A stretch of DNA of 64,000 bases, from the NCBI GenBank assembly GCA_023614405.1, contig CM042697.1, forward strand, positions 471,988,792 through 472,052,791. Reading direction: 5' to 3'. A program made the translations under genes and the position numbers. The stretch comes from Avena insularis. Lineage: Eukaryota > Streptophyta > Magnoliopsida > Poales > Poaceae. Under the pieces are notes generated by a model. That model searched no databases and had not been told where the DNA came from. It saw only the letters and a list, made by a program, of their open reading frames with translations. This document shows positions 23,243 through 35,290 of this stretch, one piece after another. How positions within the stretch are numbered: the stretch's first letter is position 1; every line of letters starts with the position of its first letter.

Positions 23243-25777
23243 TGAAAGGATAGAGATGTCGCCTAGAGGGGGGGTGAATAGGCAATTTCAAAACTATTAC
23301 GGTTTTGGCTTGATAGAATGCGGAATTAAACTAACGTTTATTTTACAAGCACAAAATCTAAATACACTAGGCTCAACTAAGTGCACCAACAACAAATTAA
23401 GCTAAGCAAGATAGCACAAGATAAATATACCACAAGTGATAAGAAAGATATAAGTACTTCAAGCTCGATGGCTATCACAAGGAAAGTAAGCTCGGATATA
23501 GAGATAACCGAGGCACGCGGAGACGAAGATGTATTCCCGTGTTCACCACCTTTGGGAAGGGGGCTACGTCACGTTGGAGAGGTGTGAGGTTCCACGAAGG
23601 ATTCCTCACGCGCCACAAAGGCTCATCTTCTTCTCCGAGTCTATCCCACGAAGGAATAGGCCCTTTCCTTATGGCTAGCTTTTCCTCCACTCCGGAGATG
23701 GAAAGCTCCACAACCACTTCACAAGCTCCACGAAGGAGAATCTCAGGTCTCTTCACAATCTTCCACGAAGAGAACACCGCGGTACCAACCGCCAAGCCAA
23801 CTAGGAGGTCACCCTCCAAGAGTAACAAGCTCACGGTCTCTCACTCGAACAAATCGTAATGGAGAGCTCAACACTTATGCAAGAATGCAAAGCAAGACCA
23901 CCAAGGGTGCTCAAATCCTTCACTCTCAAATCCCACCAAAGCAACAAGTTCTGGGGAGGAATTAGAGAGGAAGAACAATGGTGGAAGTCAACCAATGACT
24001 CCAAGATCTAGATCCAATGGGTTCCCCTCACTTAGAGGAGGAATTGATTGGTGGGGATTGTATATCTAGATCTCCTCTTCCAAATCCCTCAAAAAGATGC
24101 AAGAATCATAGGAGGGAAGAGGGAGGAAGCAAGCTCAAGAGATTCAACAATGGAGGTCAATTTTGTGATCAAGAACACGCTAAAACGTTGGGGGAAGAAC
24201 CCCCTTTTATAGTGGAAAGCAAATATGGTCGTTGGAAGAAATATGTGCGAACTCGGTTGAAAGTTCGGTTGGACCGGCTCCAGAACCGAACCGTCCGGTT
24301 CCTGGACCGGAAAACCGAACTTAAAACCGGAATTAGGGTCAGTACACAGTCTCGGATAGACTCGGTATAGAAAAACCGAAAATCCCGGTTTCAGATCCGG
24401 TTTTCCGGTCCTGGCACCGGACCACCCGGTCTGGGAGCCGGTTGAACCGAATCCACAACCGGGATGAAACAGGCTTCACAAAAAACACAATAACTTTTGC
24501 ATTCGGACTCCGATTTCGATGATCTTGGGCTTGTTTTGACGAGGACAACAAGCTTTACAAGATTGTGTAGAGAAACATCATAGCCCAACAAAGGAGGATA
24601 GAACCAAATGAAGAAAGGTAAGAAGCCTCCCTAAATAAGAACCGATAAAACCTTCAAACTCGAAAACGCCATAGAAGATGCATAATTAATTTGCTGATGA
24701 ACTTGGGCTTGTTGAGGAGCTAGCAACAAGCTCAAGAACCTCACATGGAGAAACACCAAGAAGCAACAAAATAGGAAGATGCAAAGGATTGAGCTCCCTA
24801 TGACGATGTGATTAAGTTACACAACCGAAATCCCCTCTTGATAGTGCGGCTATCTATCCTATAACCCGGTCTCCCAACAACCACCTTGAGACCGGTAAAA
24901 GGAAAACCTAGCAAGGCCATACCTTTGCCTTGCGCATACCGCTTGATCTTGATGACAACGCTTCAAGCTCCACCCAAGCCGGAATGCAACACTTGATCAT
25001 TGTTGCTTTGTGAAGACTCCTAATTTGCTCCCCATACACCACTATGGGATAGCTTCATTAATACATGTCTTCACATGTCCATTATCACCAATATGGACGG
25101 CAAGCTTCAAGAAAATGATCTTCTCGAGATGCTTATCTTGAACTTGCCCTTCTCAACCTTGATGACGATCACCACTTGATGTCATCCTCTCATGGTCTAT
25201 ATAATATCTTCATTTTGAAGCATGCACATGGAAAGATACCTGTCCCATATAGAAAACACAAAGGCAAATATATAATGGGTTAGTTCATGATGCATAATTG
25301 ACAAGGCTTACCATACCACAATACCATGTGGTACATTCTTTACGCTTCATGTGTTGACCAACTTGAAATCACTCTTCACTCTTTGTATTGGTCAACCAAG
25401 TATCTTCCCGTGCTCCATCTTAATATCTTGAGGTACATAAGGAACTCTTCATTTGATTACATTCTCTAAATCTTAGTCAACCATAGCTCAACTAATGAGG
25501 CTATCATGGCACCGACTTAGAGCCATATCTTGAATTCTTCTATTGAGATCACACTCTCAAGATCTTGATCATATCATATTCTTCTCTTCAACTCGATGAT
25601 TTTGATGCCAATACTCAAGGTATATATTTATCTTCATGGCATCCATACTTGAATCCAAAACATGGACTACAAGCATGACCTATGGAATATACCTTCATAT
25701 AAAATTCAGTGAAAACATCAGTCCATAGGGATTGTCATTAATCACCAAAACCACACATAGGGGCAATTACCCTTTCA
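23243..25777 (-). repeat. 3' LTR of the copia-like element
   Basis: 2535 bp, ending tgaaaggata on the left and aattaccctttca on the right (plus strand). It is nearly identical to 31469-34007; differences are mostly single substitutions, by eye about 1-2%. The low divergence indicates a fairly recent insertion. The short frames inside it appear in both LTRs and are not genes. Confidence 0.92.
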
Positions 25778-25791
25778 ATCTCCCCCATTTT
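25778..25791 (-). other. Polypurine tract
   Basis: On the minus strand the purine-rich AAAATGGGGGAGAT lies immediately before the 3' LTR start TGAAAGGG. This is the expected primer for plus-strand DNA synthesis. The same sequence recurs outside the 5' LTR at 34008-34021, slightly altered. Confidence 0.85.
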
Positions 25792-28700
25792 GGTAATTGA
25801 TGACAATCACAACAAGAGGGTTTATATAATGAATATCAGAAACAAGTACGCAACTTATCCAAGAATAAGTTGTATACAAGAGGTTGTATTTGATATGGTT
25901 AAGTAACACAAAGATACTAGCCCATATCAAAACCGAATCTACTCACATAAACTACAACTAATGCAGGAAATGTGAGTAGAACCAACATATATAGAGCAAA
26001 CTCCCCCACAATATATGCACGTGTGATGATCTTGAATTTCATTGCATACATTGTCAAGCATAACCTTTGAGAGAGTTTCCACTATATATACAACCATGAA
26101 AAACATAATAAAGATGAGATGCATGAAAGGCAAACACTTAACAACAAACCAATCTTAAGTAGAAAACCATTTCCCTTAAAACCCTCTAAACTTCTCCCCC
26201 ATTGACAACAAGTGCCAAAATGGATAACAAGGTTAGAAGGACAATATAGTATGAGTTCCTACACAATGTGTGCATTACTCGTAATATGAGTGAAATCAAA
26301 TGCACATAACCAATGACGAATACTTGGAGGAAATCAAACTATATTGAGGATCAAGGATTGATAAAAGGATAACAAGGTGAAGGAACTTCAACGGATGAAG
26401 CAAACAATCAAAAGATCCAAATAATCAAATGGACAAATAGTGATCTAAGTGAAATAAGGAAGCTCCCCAAGGTTCGTGCATAAATTAGTTGTTTCATTTG
26501 GATACAATATGCACAAACATGGAATCCTCACTCCCTCTATATTATTTAGAACACAACCAAGATACAAGGATTAGATATAAACCAATACACTTGTCAAGAC
26601 AAGCTTAAGTCCAAGAGAAACCAAATATGAGATATGAGTGCATGAAGATGCAATAAAAGTGAACCAAGTACTCATAAATCAAGACCTTACCAATACCATT
26701 AAAAATCAAGAGGATAAGAGAGATGGTCGGAAAAGAGCGAGCATATCAAGGCGAGAGATTAACACTCTAGTGTATATAAGTTTCTAAGGGAAAAACATGA
26801 GAATAATCCACAAAGAAACATCCACACATAAGAGGTTAATAAAAAGAATACATGATATCCAAGCGGAAGTCATAAGATATACCAAAGAGGATATTTTGCT
26901 TAAGTGCATATATAGCCCATGGCTCTATTTTATCTTATGGTATATCAATGAACTTCACCAAAGAAAAACAAAACAAAAAAATCTCAAAACCATCACAACT
27001 AACACTAAGGGAACTAATGCTAGTTGGGATACTTTGAGAAAGGCAACAAGTATCAAAAGGAATGATTTAATGCAATTTCAATAATATTGCACATGAGAGT
27101 ACCTTGAGGAGTTGATATGCAATAAATTGCTAGAAGGCATATTTGGAATTGGTGAATCATGAACATGATTTTATATACTCCCCATTATATGCATCATCTC
27201 AAATTACTCACATAAGCAATAAGGATACAAAAATCTTTCAATAATTGCAAGAAACAAACATTTACAAACAAATAAATTCATGCCAAGATGCAACCTACAA
27301 GAGATTGGATGGAAGAATAGTATGCATGAATAAGATACTTGCTACCGAGATAGCAATGGTATGATGTAGTAGATAAGAATTTTTAGATCATCCTAGCTTG
27401 GGTCCAATTATCATGTGGTGACAACACTTTCCTTATTGACGAGACAAGCATCCATTGCATCTTCAATGTACCTAAAACAACATTCAAGTACATCTTGGTT
27501 CCCAAACTTATTGGGTCCAAAGTGGTTAGAATAACCACAACACATAGGATACATTCCATAAAAATATGTGCATATTTAGAGATGGAATTTGAATTTCATG
27601 CACATCCTAGCCATTTAAGGATTTGATGGAGTATACCCTATATATTGGATCAAAGAGAGCAAAACATGACATAAGATATACATTTATTAAACATGCATGC
27701 GCGAGAATTTCAAGATCCAACGAAGATATACTTTGGACAAAACACCAAAAATATTCAAGAAGGCATACAAGGTGTGACAAAACACATTTGTTGTCAAAAC
27801 TATATCAAAGAATCAAATCAACACAAGATTTGTTCAACAAAGTTCAACAAATGAACCGAGCAAAAACTATTAAGCATGAAAGATGAAATAAGAACACAAA
27901 TGCTAGAAGATTTATCTCATTTAAGAAAATAAAATAGAGAATAAAGAATGAGATAACAAACTCCCAAAAGAGCAAGGTTTCAACAAATAAACCAAACCCT
28001 TAACACTTTTCACAATGGCACAAGGTTCCGAGAAGAAAAGGTTTGTCTTCCACTAAAACATATTTGATAATAATCAAAAACATCATCAAAGATATGTTCA
28101 AAAGCCAAGGAAGACAATGGGAGCCACACCAAAGTTTTGGAAATAAAATAAGGCAATAAGAGGTTAACTCCAAAGTGAAGATGGTCCACAAATGCTACCA
28201 CACACAAGTATATCAATTGTTAAAGACAATGAGTGTATTGGAATAGATTTCCAGTGGTATATTGCACAAATATTAAAGATAAATCTTCACAATAAAAATC
28301 ATAGGATAAAAAAAAGATTAAGCACTATGCAATGATAGAGATTCTTGATAGCTTCAACTAGTCACAAATCATGCAAAGCAATGATTAGAATAACTTGAAG
28401 CAAATGGTATCCCAAATAAGATATAGAGATATGTATTTGAGAAAGACCGCACCAAGAATTTCTTACTCAAACAAAGACCAAAATACGAGGAATAAAAGCT
28501 TCTACCAAAAATAGGACCTTGTTTGATCCAACATGCCACCTAGAAACAACATAATCAACAATATCAACTCTAAGTGGCACTACCTCATATGTTCACATTT
28601 TCTAGGATTGTGATATGCAAAAGAAGCATATTACTCCCCCATAATGTGATATTCATTTTTTATTAATAAGAGGCAAAGCAACCTCAACTAGAGAGAATTA

Positions 28701-29174
28701 ATGGACATTTAGAATTTGAATTTCTCATGAGTATGGCACACCACATAGTGACTAGATAAGCTTGCAATATAAATACTAAGTGGTAGTACTCACATACACA
28801 CATTTTAAGGTTTGAGAGATGCACAAGGCATGTCACTCCCGCAAAATGGTATGTTCCATTAACCACTCTAAAAGATCCAAATAAGATATCATCAAGATGC
28901 ATTAGAGGCTCAAAATAAAACACGCGAGTAAATGATGTGCCAAACACCTAGACATACTTGAATACACAAAATAATCAAGCATGAGGCACACCAAATACAA
29001 ACACATACTTGGTACAAAACCAAAACATGTAAAGGGGCAAGTAACTTACAATATAAATGAGTTAAGTACAAGTTACCGCGAAGAGGCACATTGGATATAA
29101 GATAGGGAAATAATAATCCAAAGGATTTGGCCTGATCAAATATAACATATGAAGATCCCTTAATTCTTCATGAG
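25792..29174 (-). other. Internal non-coding region of the copia-like element
   Basis: About 3.4 kb of AT-rich DNA between gag and the polypurine tract. Only short frames exist and none shows protease, integrase, reverse transcriptase or RNase H motifs. In an autonomous copia element this interval would carry pol. No recent deletion scar was identified. Confidence 0.7.
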
Positions 29175-31412
29175 TTAGCCAAGTTTCCAATGCCCTCCAA
29201 AAACACCTATTGACCAAGTTTGAGCTAGTTGGTCCCCAACCAAGTTGGGTCCTAAGAGGTTAGTCACAATAGGCTTGGCAACCCAAATGGTTCTTTTCTT
29301 GACACCACTTTGAGTTCCAACAAACTTGGCAAATACATTGCCATCCTTATCCTTCCTAAGAGAATAATCATCATCAACAATGATAGGGTTAGATAAGGTA
29401 CCGTTTGAACATGAAGAGGCAAAGTGCCCCTTCACACGACATATGTAGCAACAAGTGCTCCCCTTTCTCTTCTTCATTGATTTCTTGGCTTGGGGAGCAT
29501 TATCTTGATTTTTCTTCGGAAGTGGCCTAACTTCAACTTGGGATTGAACATGAACTTGTGGCCGCTTCCCTTGTTGCTTCTCACTCAAGTGCTTTTTCTT
29601 CAATGGACAAGATCTTACATGATGTCCTTCAACCTTGCACTTGAAGCAAATAACCTTGGCCAAATTCTTGACTTGGTTTTGGCCCTTCTTCTTGTTTATA
29701 TTGGACTTGTTCTTGTTATTGGAGTTGAATCCAAGTCCACTTTTATCATTAGGGGATTTTTGCACACTCAAGATATTATCGAGTGTGGATTTCCCTTCAT
29801 GACTCTTTTCCAAGTCATTCCTCAAGGAAGTAACTTGAGCCTTAAGATCTTTGATTTCCTCTACATGGTTAGTATAAATACAAGTACTATAGGAAGTAGG
29901 AGCTTCATTGTTAGAGCAACAAGGCAAAGCAATTAATCCAACACAAGGTTTATCAATAGTATGGCTAGATGAATTACTAGGACTAGCACATGGCAAAATA
30001 GCATTTTGAGTAGAATTTGTGCTAATGTCCAAAAGAGGCTCACAAGATGTTACCTTAGTAATACTTGCCTCACGAGCTAACTTTATCCCATCATAAGAGA
30101 TTAGAAGATCATTATGAGAGCCCGAGAGCTTTTCGTGACTTTCTTCCAATTTCCCATACTTGCTAGTTAGCAACTCAAGTTGAGCCATTAGCTCAACATT
30201 CTCCTTTAGGATAGATGCTTCACAAGAAGTAGAGTTAGTAGCACAAGCATCATTAATGGAATTTTCCTTTTCAAGCTCATAAGATTCAATTTTTTGTGTG
30301 AGGAGACAATTAGTGTGCTTCTCCTCAGCAAGCTCTTGCTTAAGGAGATTGAATCTCCGACTCACATCATCAAGTTGGAAATCCAACTCCTCTATGGTTC
30401 CCGTTTGTTTAGTTATGGTGTCCATAACTTGTTTGAGACAAGTAACGACCTTATTATTACCACGAAGAGAGGTACACGAAAAACTCAACTCAAGCAAGAG
30501 AGCACTAGTATCCTCATCAATGTCATCATCATTATCATTGCTATTATCTTTACAAGATATATTGGGATCCAAAGTAGGAGATACCTTTGATCCTCTTGCC
30601 ATAAGGCACATGTGAGCATGGGAGAATGAAGATGAGGATATTCTTGAATCTTCATTCATGATCATGTCTTGCTTCATAGAATGTTTAATTTCCTCTACAT
30701 TGTTAGATAAACAACTAGAGGAAATATAAGCATTTTGTTCATGGTAACAAGGCAAATCAAGCGTATCATCTACACTAGTACTCAAATAATTTCTAGATGA
30801 TATACAAGGACTAGCAACACAAGGGGATATAGCATTATTGTTGCAAGAAGTGCTTAAGTCCAAAGAAGAAACATTGCAATGGGATAGAGATGAAGGATCA
30901 TCATTAGCGAGCACAATATCAACATTGCAATTCCCAACACCACTCACCATATCTTTACCTTGTGTCTTGCCACACATTGGTGAAGTGGGTGAAGATGATA
31001 ACTCATCGCGTCCGGAGGTGGAAGCAACTTGGAGCTCTTCATGATGTGAAGGAAAAGAGATCTCCTCGGAGAAACCACCGACAATATTAGAAATGGAACC
31101 ACCAAATATTTCTTTAAGCTTGGTCCACTTCTCATGAGACGACTTGCGCTTTACAATCGTCAAGAACAAATTAACTGTGGGGCTCAAAGAGAAAATAAGC
31201 TCATTAGATACTTGATCTTCGAGATGTAAATTTTTCTCATCCTCTAAAGATATATTTTGAGGATCCATAGGAGGAGAAAAACCTACATCTAGAAATCGCT
31301 CAATATTTGGACACAAGGTCCGAAGATTATAAAGCAAGCAATTTCTCCACAAAGCATAATTTGTGCCATCAAAGATAATTGTGTCATTGTGCACTATACT
31401 ACTAGCCGACAT
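29175..31412 (-). CDS. gag: Gag-like protein of the non-autonomous LTR element
   Basis: Intact 745-codon frame starting 57 bp inside the 5' LTR. The N-terminus (IFDGTNYALWRNCLLYNL) is the copia-type gag start. The middle is Ser/Asn/Cys-rich and contains a duplicated block of about 60 residues (about 185-241 and 461-521, each ending VEEIK) and a heptad-like, coiled-coil-prone region (EESHEKLSGSHNDLL). Near residue 590 there is a CCHC zinc knuckle CFKCKVEGHHVRSC and near 657 a second, CYICRVKGHFASSC; both fit C-x2-C-x4-H-x4-C. Gag coats and packages element RNA into virus-like particles. Its intactness while pol is absent fits a gag-only element that borrows enzymes. Confidence 0.85.
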   Translation of the reverse strand: MSASSIVHNDTIIFDGTNYALWRNCLLYNLRTLCPNIERFLDVGFSPPMDPQNISLEDEKNLHLEDQVSNELIFSLSPTVNLFLTIVKRKSSHEKWTKLKEIFGGSISNIVGGFSEEISFPSHHEELQVASTSGRDELSSSPTSPMCGKTQGKDMVSGVGNCNVDIVLANDDPSSLSHCNVSSLDLSTSCNNNAISPCVASPCISSRNYLSTSVDDTLDLPCYHEQNAYISSSCLSNNVEEIKHSMKQDMIMNEDSRISSSSFSHAHMCLMARGSKVSPTLDPNISCKDNSNDNDDDIDEDTSALLLELSFSCTSLRGNNKVVTCLKQVMDTITKQTGTIEELDFQLDDVSRRFNLLKQELAEEKHTNCLLTQKIESYELEKENSINDACATNSTSCEASILKENVELMAQLELLTSKYGKLEESHEKLSGSHNDLLISYDGIKLAREASITKVTSCEPLLDISTNSTQNAILPCASPSNSSSHTIDKPCVGLIALPCCSNNEAPTSYSTCIYTNHVEEIKDLKAQVTSLRNDLEKSHEGKSTLDNILSVQKSPNDKSGLGFNSNNKNKSNINKKKGQNQVKNLAKVICFKCKVEGHHVRSCPLKKKHLSEKQQGKRPQVHVQSQVEVRPLPKKNQDNAPQAKKSMKKRKGSTCCYICRVKGHFASSCSNGTLSNPIIVDDDYSLRKDKDGNVFAKFVGTQSGVKKRTIWVAKPIVTNLLGPNLVGDQLAQTWSIGVFGGHWKLG

Positions 31413-31454
31413 CTTTAAACTCTAGGCGGTGAAGCCTAAACAAGGAGAGACCTT

Positions 31455-31466
31455 GCTCTGATACCA
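31455..31466 (-). other. Primer binding site (initiator Met tRNA type)
   Basis: The minus strand reads TGGTATCAGAGC two bases after the 5' LTR terminus. This is the standard complement of the plant initiator methionine tRNA 3' end used by copia elements. Confidence 0.92.
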
Positions 31467-31468
31467 AT

Positions 31469-34007
31469 TGAAAGGATATAGATGTCGCCTAGAGGGGGGG
31501 GTGAATAGGCAATTTCAAAACTATTACGGTTTTGGCTTGATAGAATGCGGAATTAAACTAACGTTTATTTTACAAGCACAAAACCTAAATACACTAGGCT
31601 CAACTAAGTGCACCAACAACAAATTAAGCTAAGCAAGATAGCACAAGATAAATATACCACAAGTGATAAGAAAGATATAAGTACTTCAAGCTCGATGGCT
31701 ATCACAAGGAAAGTAAGCTCGGATATAGAGATAACCGAGGCACGCGGAGACGAAGATGTATTCCCGTGTTCACCACCTTTGGGAAGGGGGCTACGTCACG
31801 TTGGAGAGGTGTGAGGTTCCACGAAGGATTCCTCACGCGCCACAAAGGCTCACCTTCTTCTCCGAGTCTATCCCACGAAGGAATATGCCCTTTCCTTATG
31901 GCTAGCTTTTCCTCCACTCCGGAGATGGAAAGCTCCACAACCACTTCACAAGCTCCACGAAGGAGAATCCTAGGTCTCTTCACAATCTTCCACGAAGAGA
32001 ACACCGCGGTACCAACCGCCAAGCCAACTAGGACGTCACCCTCCAAGAGTAACAAGCTCACGGTATCTCACTTGAATAAATCGTAATGGAGAGCTCAACA
32101 GTTATGCAAGAATGCAAAGCAAGACCACCAAGGGTGCTCAAATCCTTCACTCTCAAATCCCACCAAAGCAACAAGTTCTGGGGAGGAATTAGAGAGGAAG
32201 AACAATGGTGGAAGTCAACCAATGACTCCAAGATCTAGATCCAATGGGTTCCCCTCACTTAGAGGAGGAATTGATTGGTGGGGATTGTAGATCTAGATCT
32301 CCTCTTCCAAATCCCTCAAAAAGATGCAAGAATCATAGGAGGGAAGGGGGAGGAAGCAAGCTCAAGAGGTTCAACAATGGAGGTTAATTTCGTGGTCAAG
32401 AACACGCTAAAACGTTGGGGGAAGAACCTCCTTTTATAGTGGAAAGCAAATATGGCCGTTGGAAGAAATCTGTGCGAACTCGGTTGAAAGTTCGGTTGGA
32501 CCGGCTCCAGAACCGGACCGTCCGGTTCCTGGACCGGAAAACCGAACTTAAAACCGGAATTAGGGTCAGTACACAGTCTCGGATAGACTCGGTATAGAAA
32601 AACCGAAAATCCCGGTTTTAGATCCGGTTTTCCGGTCCTGGCACCGGACCACCCGGTCTGGGAGCCGGTTGAACCGAATCCACAACCGGGATGAAACAGG
32701 CTTCACGAAAAACGCAATAACTTTTGCATCCGGACTCCGATTTCGATGATCTTGGGCTTGTTTTGATGAGGACAACAAGATTTACAAGATTGTGCAGAGA
32801 AACATCATAGCCCAACAAAGGAGGATATAACCAAATGAAGAAAGGTAAGAAGCCTCCCTAAATAAGAACCGATAAAACCTTCAAACTCGAAAACGCCATA
32901 GAAGATGCATATGAATTCCGTTTTCGGTGAACTTGGGCTTGTTGAGGAGCTAGCAACAAGCTCAAGAACCTCACATGGAGAAACACCAAGAAGCAACAAA
33001 ATAGGAAGATGCAAAGGATTGAGCTCCCTATGACGATGTGATCAAGTTACACAACCGAAAGCCCCTCTTGATAGTGCGGCTATCTATCCTATAACCCGGT
33101 CTCCCAACAACCACCTTGAGACCGGTAAAAGGAAAACCTAGCAAGGCCATACCTTTGCCTTGCGCATACCGCTTGATCTTGATGACAACGCTTCAAGCTC
33201 CACCCAAGCCGGAATGCAACACTTGATCATTGTTGCTTTGTGAAGACTCCTAATTTGCTCCACATACACCACTATGGGATAGCTTCATTAATACATGTCT
33301 TCACATGTCCATTATCACCAATATGGACGGCAAGCTTCAAGAAAATGATCTTCTCGAGATGCTTATCTTGAACTTGCCCTTCTCAACCTTGATGACGATC
33401 ACCACTTGACGTCATCCTCTCATGGTCTATATAATATCTTCATTTTGAAGCATGCACATGGAAAGATACCTGTCCCATATAGAAAACACAAAGGCAAATA
33501 TATAATGGGTTAGTTCATGATGCATAATTGACAAGGCTTACCATACCACAATACCATGTGGTACATTCTTTACGTTTCATGTGTTGACCAACTTGAAATC
33601 ACTCTTCACTCTTTGTATTGGTCAACCAAGTATCTTCCCGTGCTCCATCTTAATATCTTGAGGTACATAAGGAACTCTTCATTTGATTACATTCTATAAA
33701 TCTTAGTCAACCATAGCTCAACTAATGAGGCTATCATGGCACCGACTTAGAGCCATATCTTGAATTCTTCTATTGAGATCACACTCTCAAGATCTTGATC
33801 ATATCATATTCTTCTCTTCAACTCGATGATTTTGATGCCAATACTCAAGGTATATCTTTATCTTCATGGCATCCATACTTGAATCCAACACATGGACTAC
33901 AAGCATGACCTATGGAATATACCTTCATATAAAATTCAGTGAAAACATCAGTCCATAGGGATTGTCATTAATCACCAAAACCACACATAGGGGCAATTAC
34001 CCTTTCA
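31469..34007 (-). repeat. 5' LTR of the copia-like element
   Basis: 2539 bp with termini tgaaaggata and aattaccctttca on the plus strand, matching the LTR at 23243-25777. On the minus strand it precedes the primer site and gag, so it is the 5' LTR and should hold the promoter. Confidence 0.92.
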
Positions 34008-34384
34008 ATCTCCCCCATTTTGATAATTGATGACAATCACAACAAGAGGGTTTATATAATAAATATTAGAAACAAGTACGCAGCTTATCCAAGAATAAGT
34101 TGTATACAAGAGGTTGTATTTGATATGGTTAAGTAACACAAAGATACTAGCCCATATCAAAACCGAATCTACTCACATAAAATACAACTAATGCAGGAAA
34201 TGTGAGTAGAACCAACATATATAGAGCAAACTCCCCCATAATATATGCACGTGTGATGATCTTGAATTTCATTGCATACATTGTCAAGCATAACCTTTGA
34301 GAGAGTTTCCACTATATATACAACCATGCAAAATATAATAAAGATGAGATGCATGAAAGGCAAACACTTAACAACAAACACTTA
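34008..34384 (-). repeat. Truncated internal-domain piece outside the 5' LTR
   Basis: It matches 25778-26149, the internal 3' end next to the other LTR, including the polypurine tract. Homology stops at acaacaaac. The junction shows a 14-bp stutter in which caaacacttaac occurs twice before the right host duplicate starts. Confidence 0.88.
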
Positions 34385-34538
34385 ACATATTCAAATCAAG
34401 AAGTCAATGATTGTATTGTGTTGGTGCATTAAAAAGGTAAAAACACGCAACCCAAAATTATTATCACATATTTTAACCACAAAATGAATACAAATCATTT
34501 TTTTAAACATAACTTTGTTAACAGTGAAACATACATTT
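34385..34538. repeat. Right copy of the ~152-bp host duplication
   Basis: Counterpart of 23091-23242. It continues uninterrupted into the downstream host sequence. Confidence 0.92.
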
Positions 34539-35290
34539 TGCTAAAATGAAATCATAGTACAAAGATAGAATTGCACGTGGATCACCATTGGGGTACTTTC
34601 TGCCCTCTTTAGTTCAAAAAAAAATGAAGTAACTTTTTTGAAAACGATGATGGTCCTTGGGCGCTTGGCTGCGGATGCGGTGACGCGCGAGGGTCCCTGG
34701 AGCGGTGGGGCCGGTTGGCGGGAGGAAGGAGGGAAAGGGGCCGTCGTGGATCGGGTTGAGTTGGTGGATTGGCTGGGTTGGGTTGGGTGTTGGCTCCGGC
34801 GCGCCGTCCGTCGTGGACCCGACCGGCGCGCGCGTGTTTCTGTTCCGTGGTGTGGTGTGCACGCGAAGGGAAGCAGAGAGAGAGAGACTGTCGAGGGGGA
34901 CGCGGCAACCGAACCCAGATTGGACATATAGTACGTACGTCCTTGTGTCTGTGTGCACGAGACTCCCCGACAGTGACCCGGCGCGTCCGACACGGGCTTC
35001 GTCTACAGCTAGCTAGCGTAGCGGGCGCACGCTACACGTACGGTCGTCTCATGAAGGAGGCCGAACCAGTGACGATTTACAAATGGCTCGCTGCTTCCGT
35101 TTTGATGTTGAGAAAAAAACTCGGTTTCGTTTGTACCGGCACAACTGATGTGTGGTGCCCCAACTCGTCCACCCAGAGGCCAAGTCAGACCACTTTCTTT
35201 ACCAATCGAGATGATGATACGTACGTGACCACCGTGGCCATGGACAGGAACGCGTACCGCTCCGCTCCGCTCGTGCATCCCACTCGCCCC
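34539..35290. other. Intergenic DNA without a supported gene
   Basis: A GC-rich patch (34650-35000) contains overlapping frames on both strands, none with a recognised domain. Low-complexity composition explains the open frames. Beyond it no structure was noticed up to the repeat starting at 35291. Confidence 0.5.

Larger units (their letters stand above)
23243..34384 (-). mobile_element. Non-autonomous copia-like LTR element plus truncated extra internal piece
   Basis: Order on the minus strand: partial internal 3' end (34384-34008), 5' LTR (34007-31469), primer site, gag (31412-29175), non-coding internal DNA, polypurine tract, 3' LTR (25777-23243). LTR ends are inverted, tgaaagg and cctttca. 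The internal domain of about 5.7 kb has only gag; protease, integrase, reverse transcriptase and RNase H are missing. It would depend on a related autonomous element. Gag type and primer site suggest the Copia superfamily, possibly the SIRE/Maximus lineage. The extra internal fragment outside the 5' LTR shows the block derives from a tandem LTR-internal-LTR-internal arrangement. Normal 5-bp target duplication is absent. Confidence 0.85.

Noticed and set aside
23381..24591. Frames repeated identically at 31608-32818 that looked like a conserved gene pair.
   Set aside because: They are inside the two LTRs, so their conservation reflects LTR identity and not a gene.
23243..34007. A normal single insertion with a 5-bp target duplication.
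   Set aside because: The right side continues with internal-domain sequence to 34384 and then a 152-bp host repeat; no 5-bp duplication fits.
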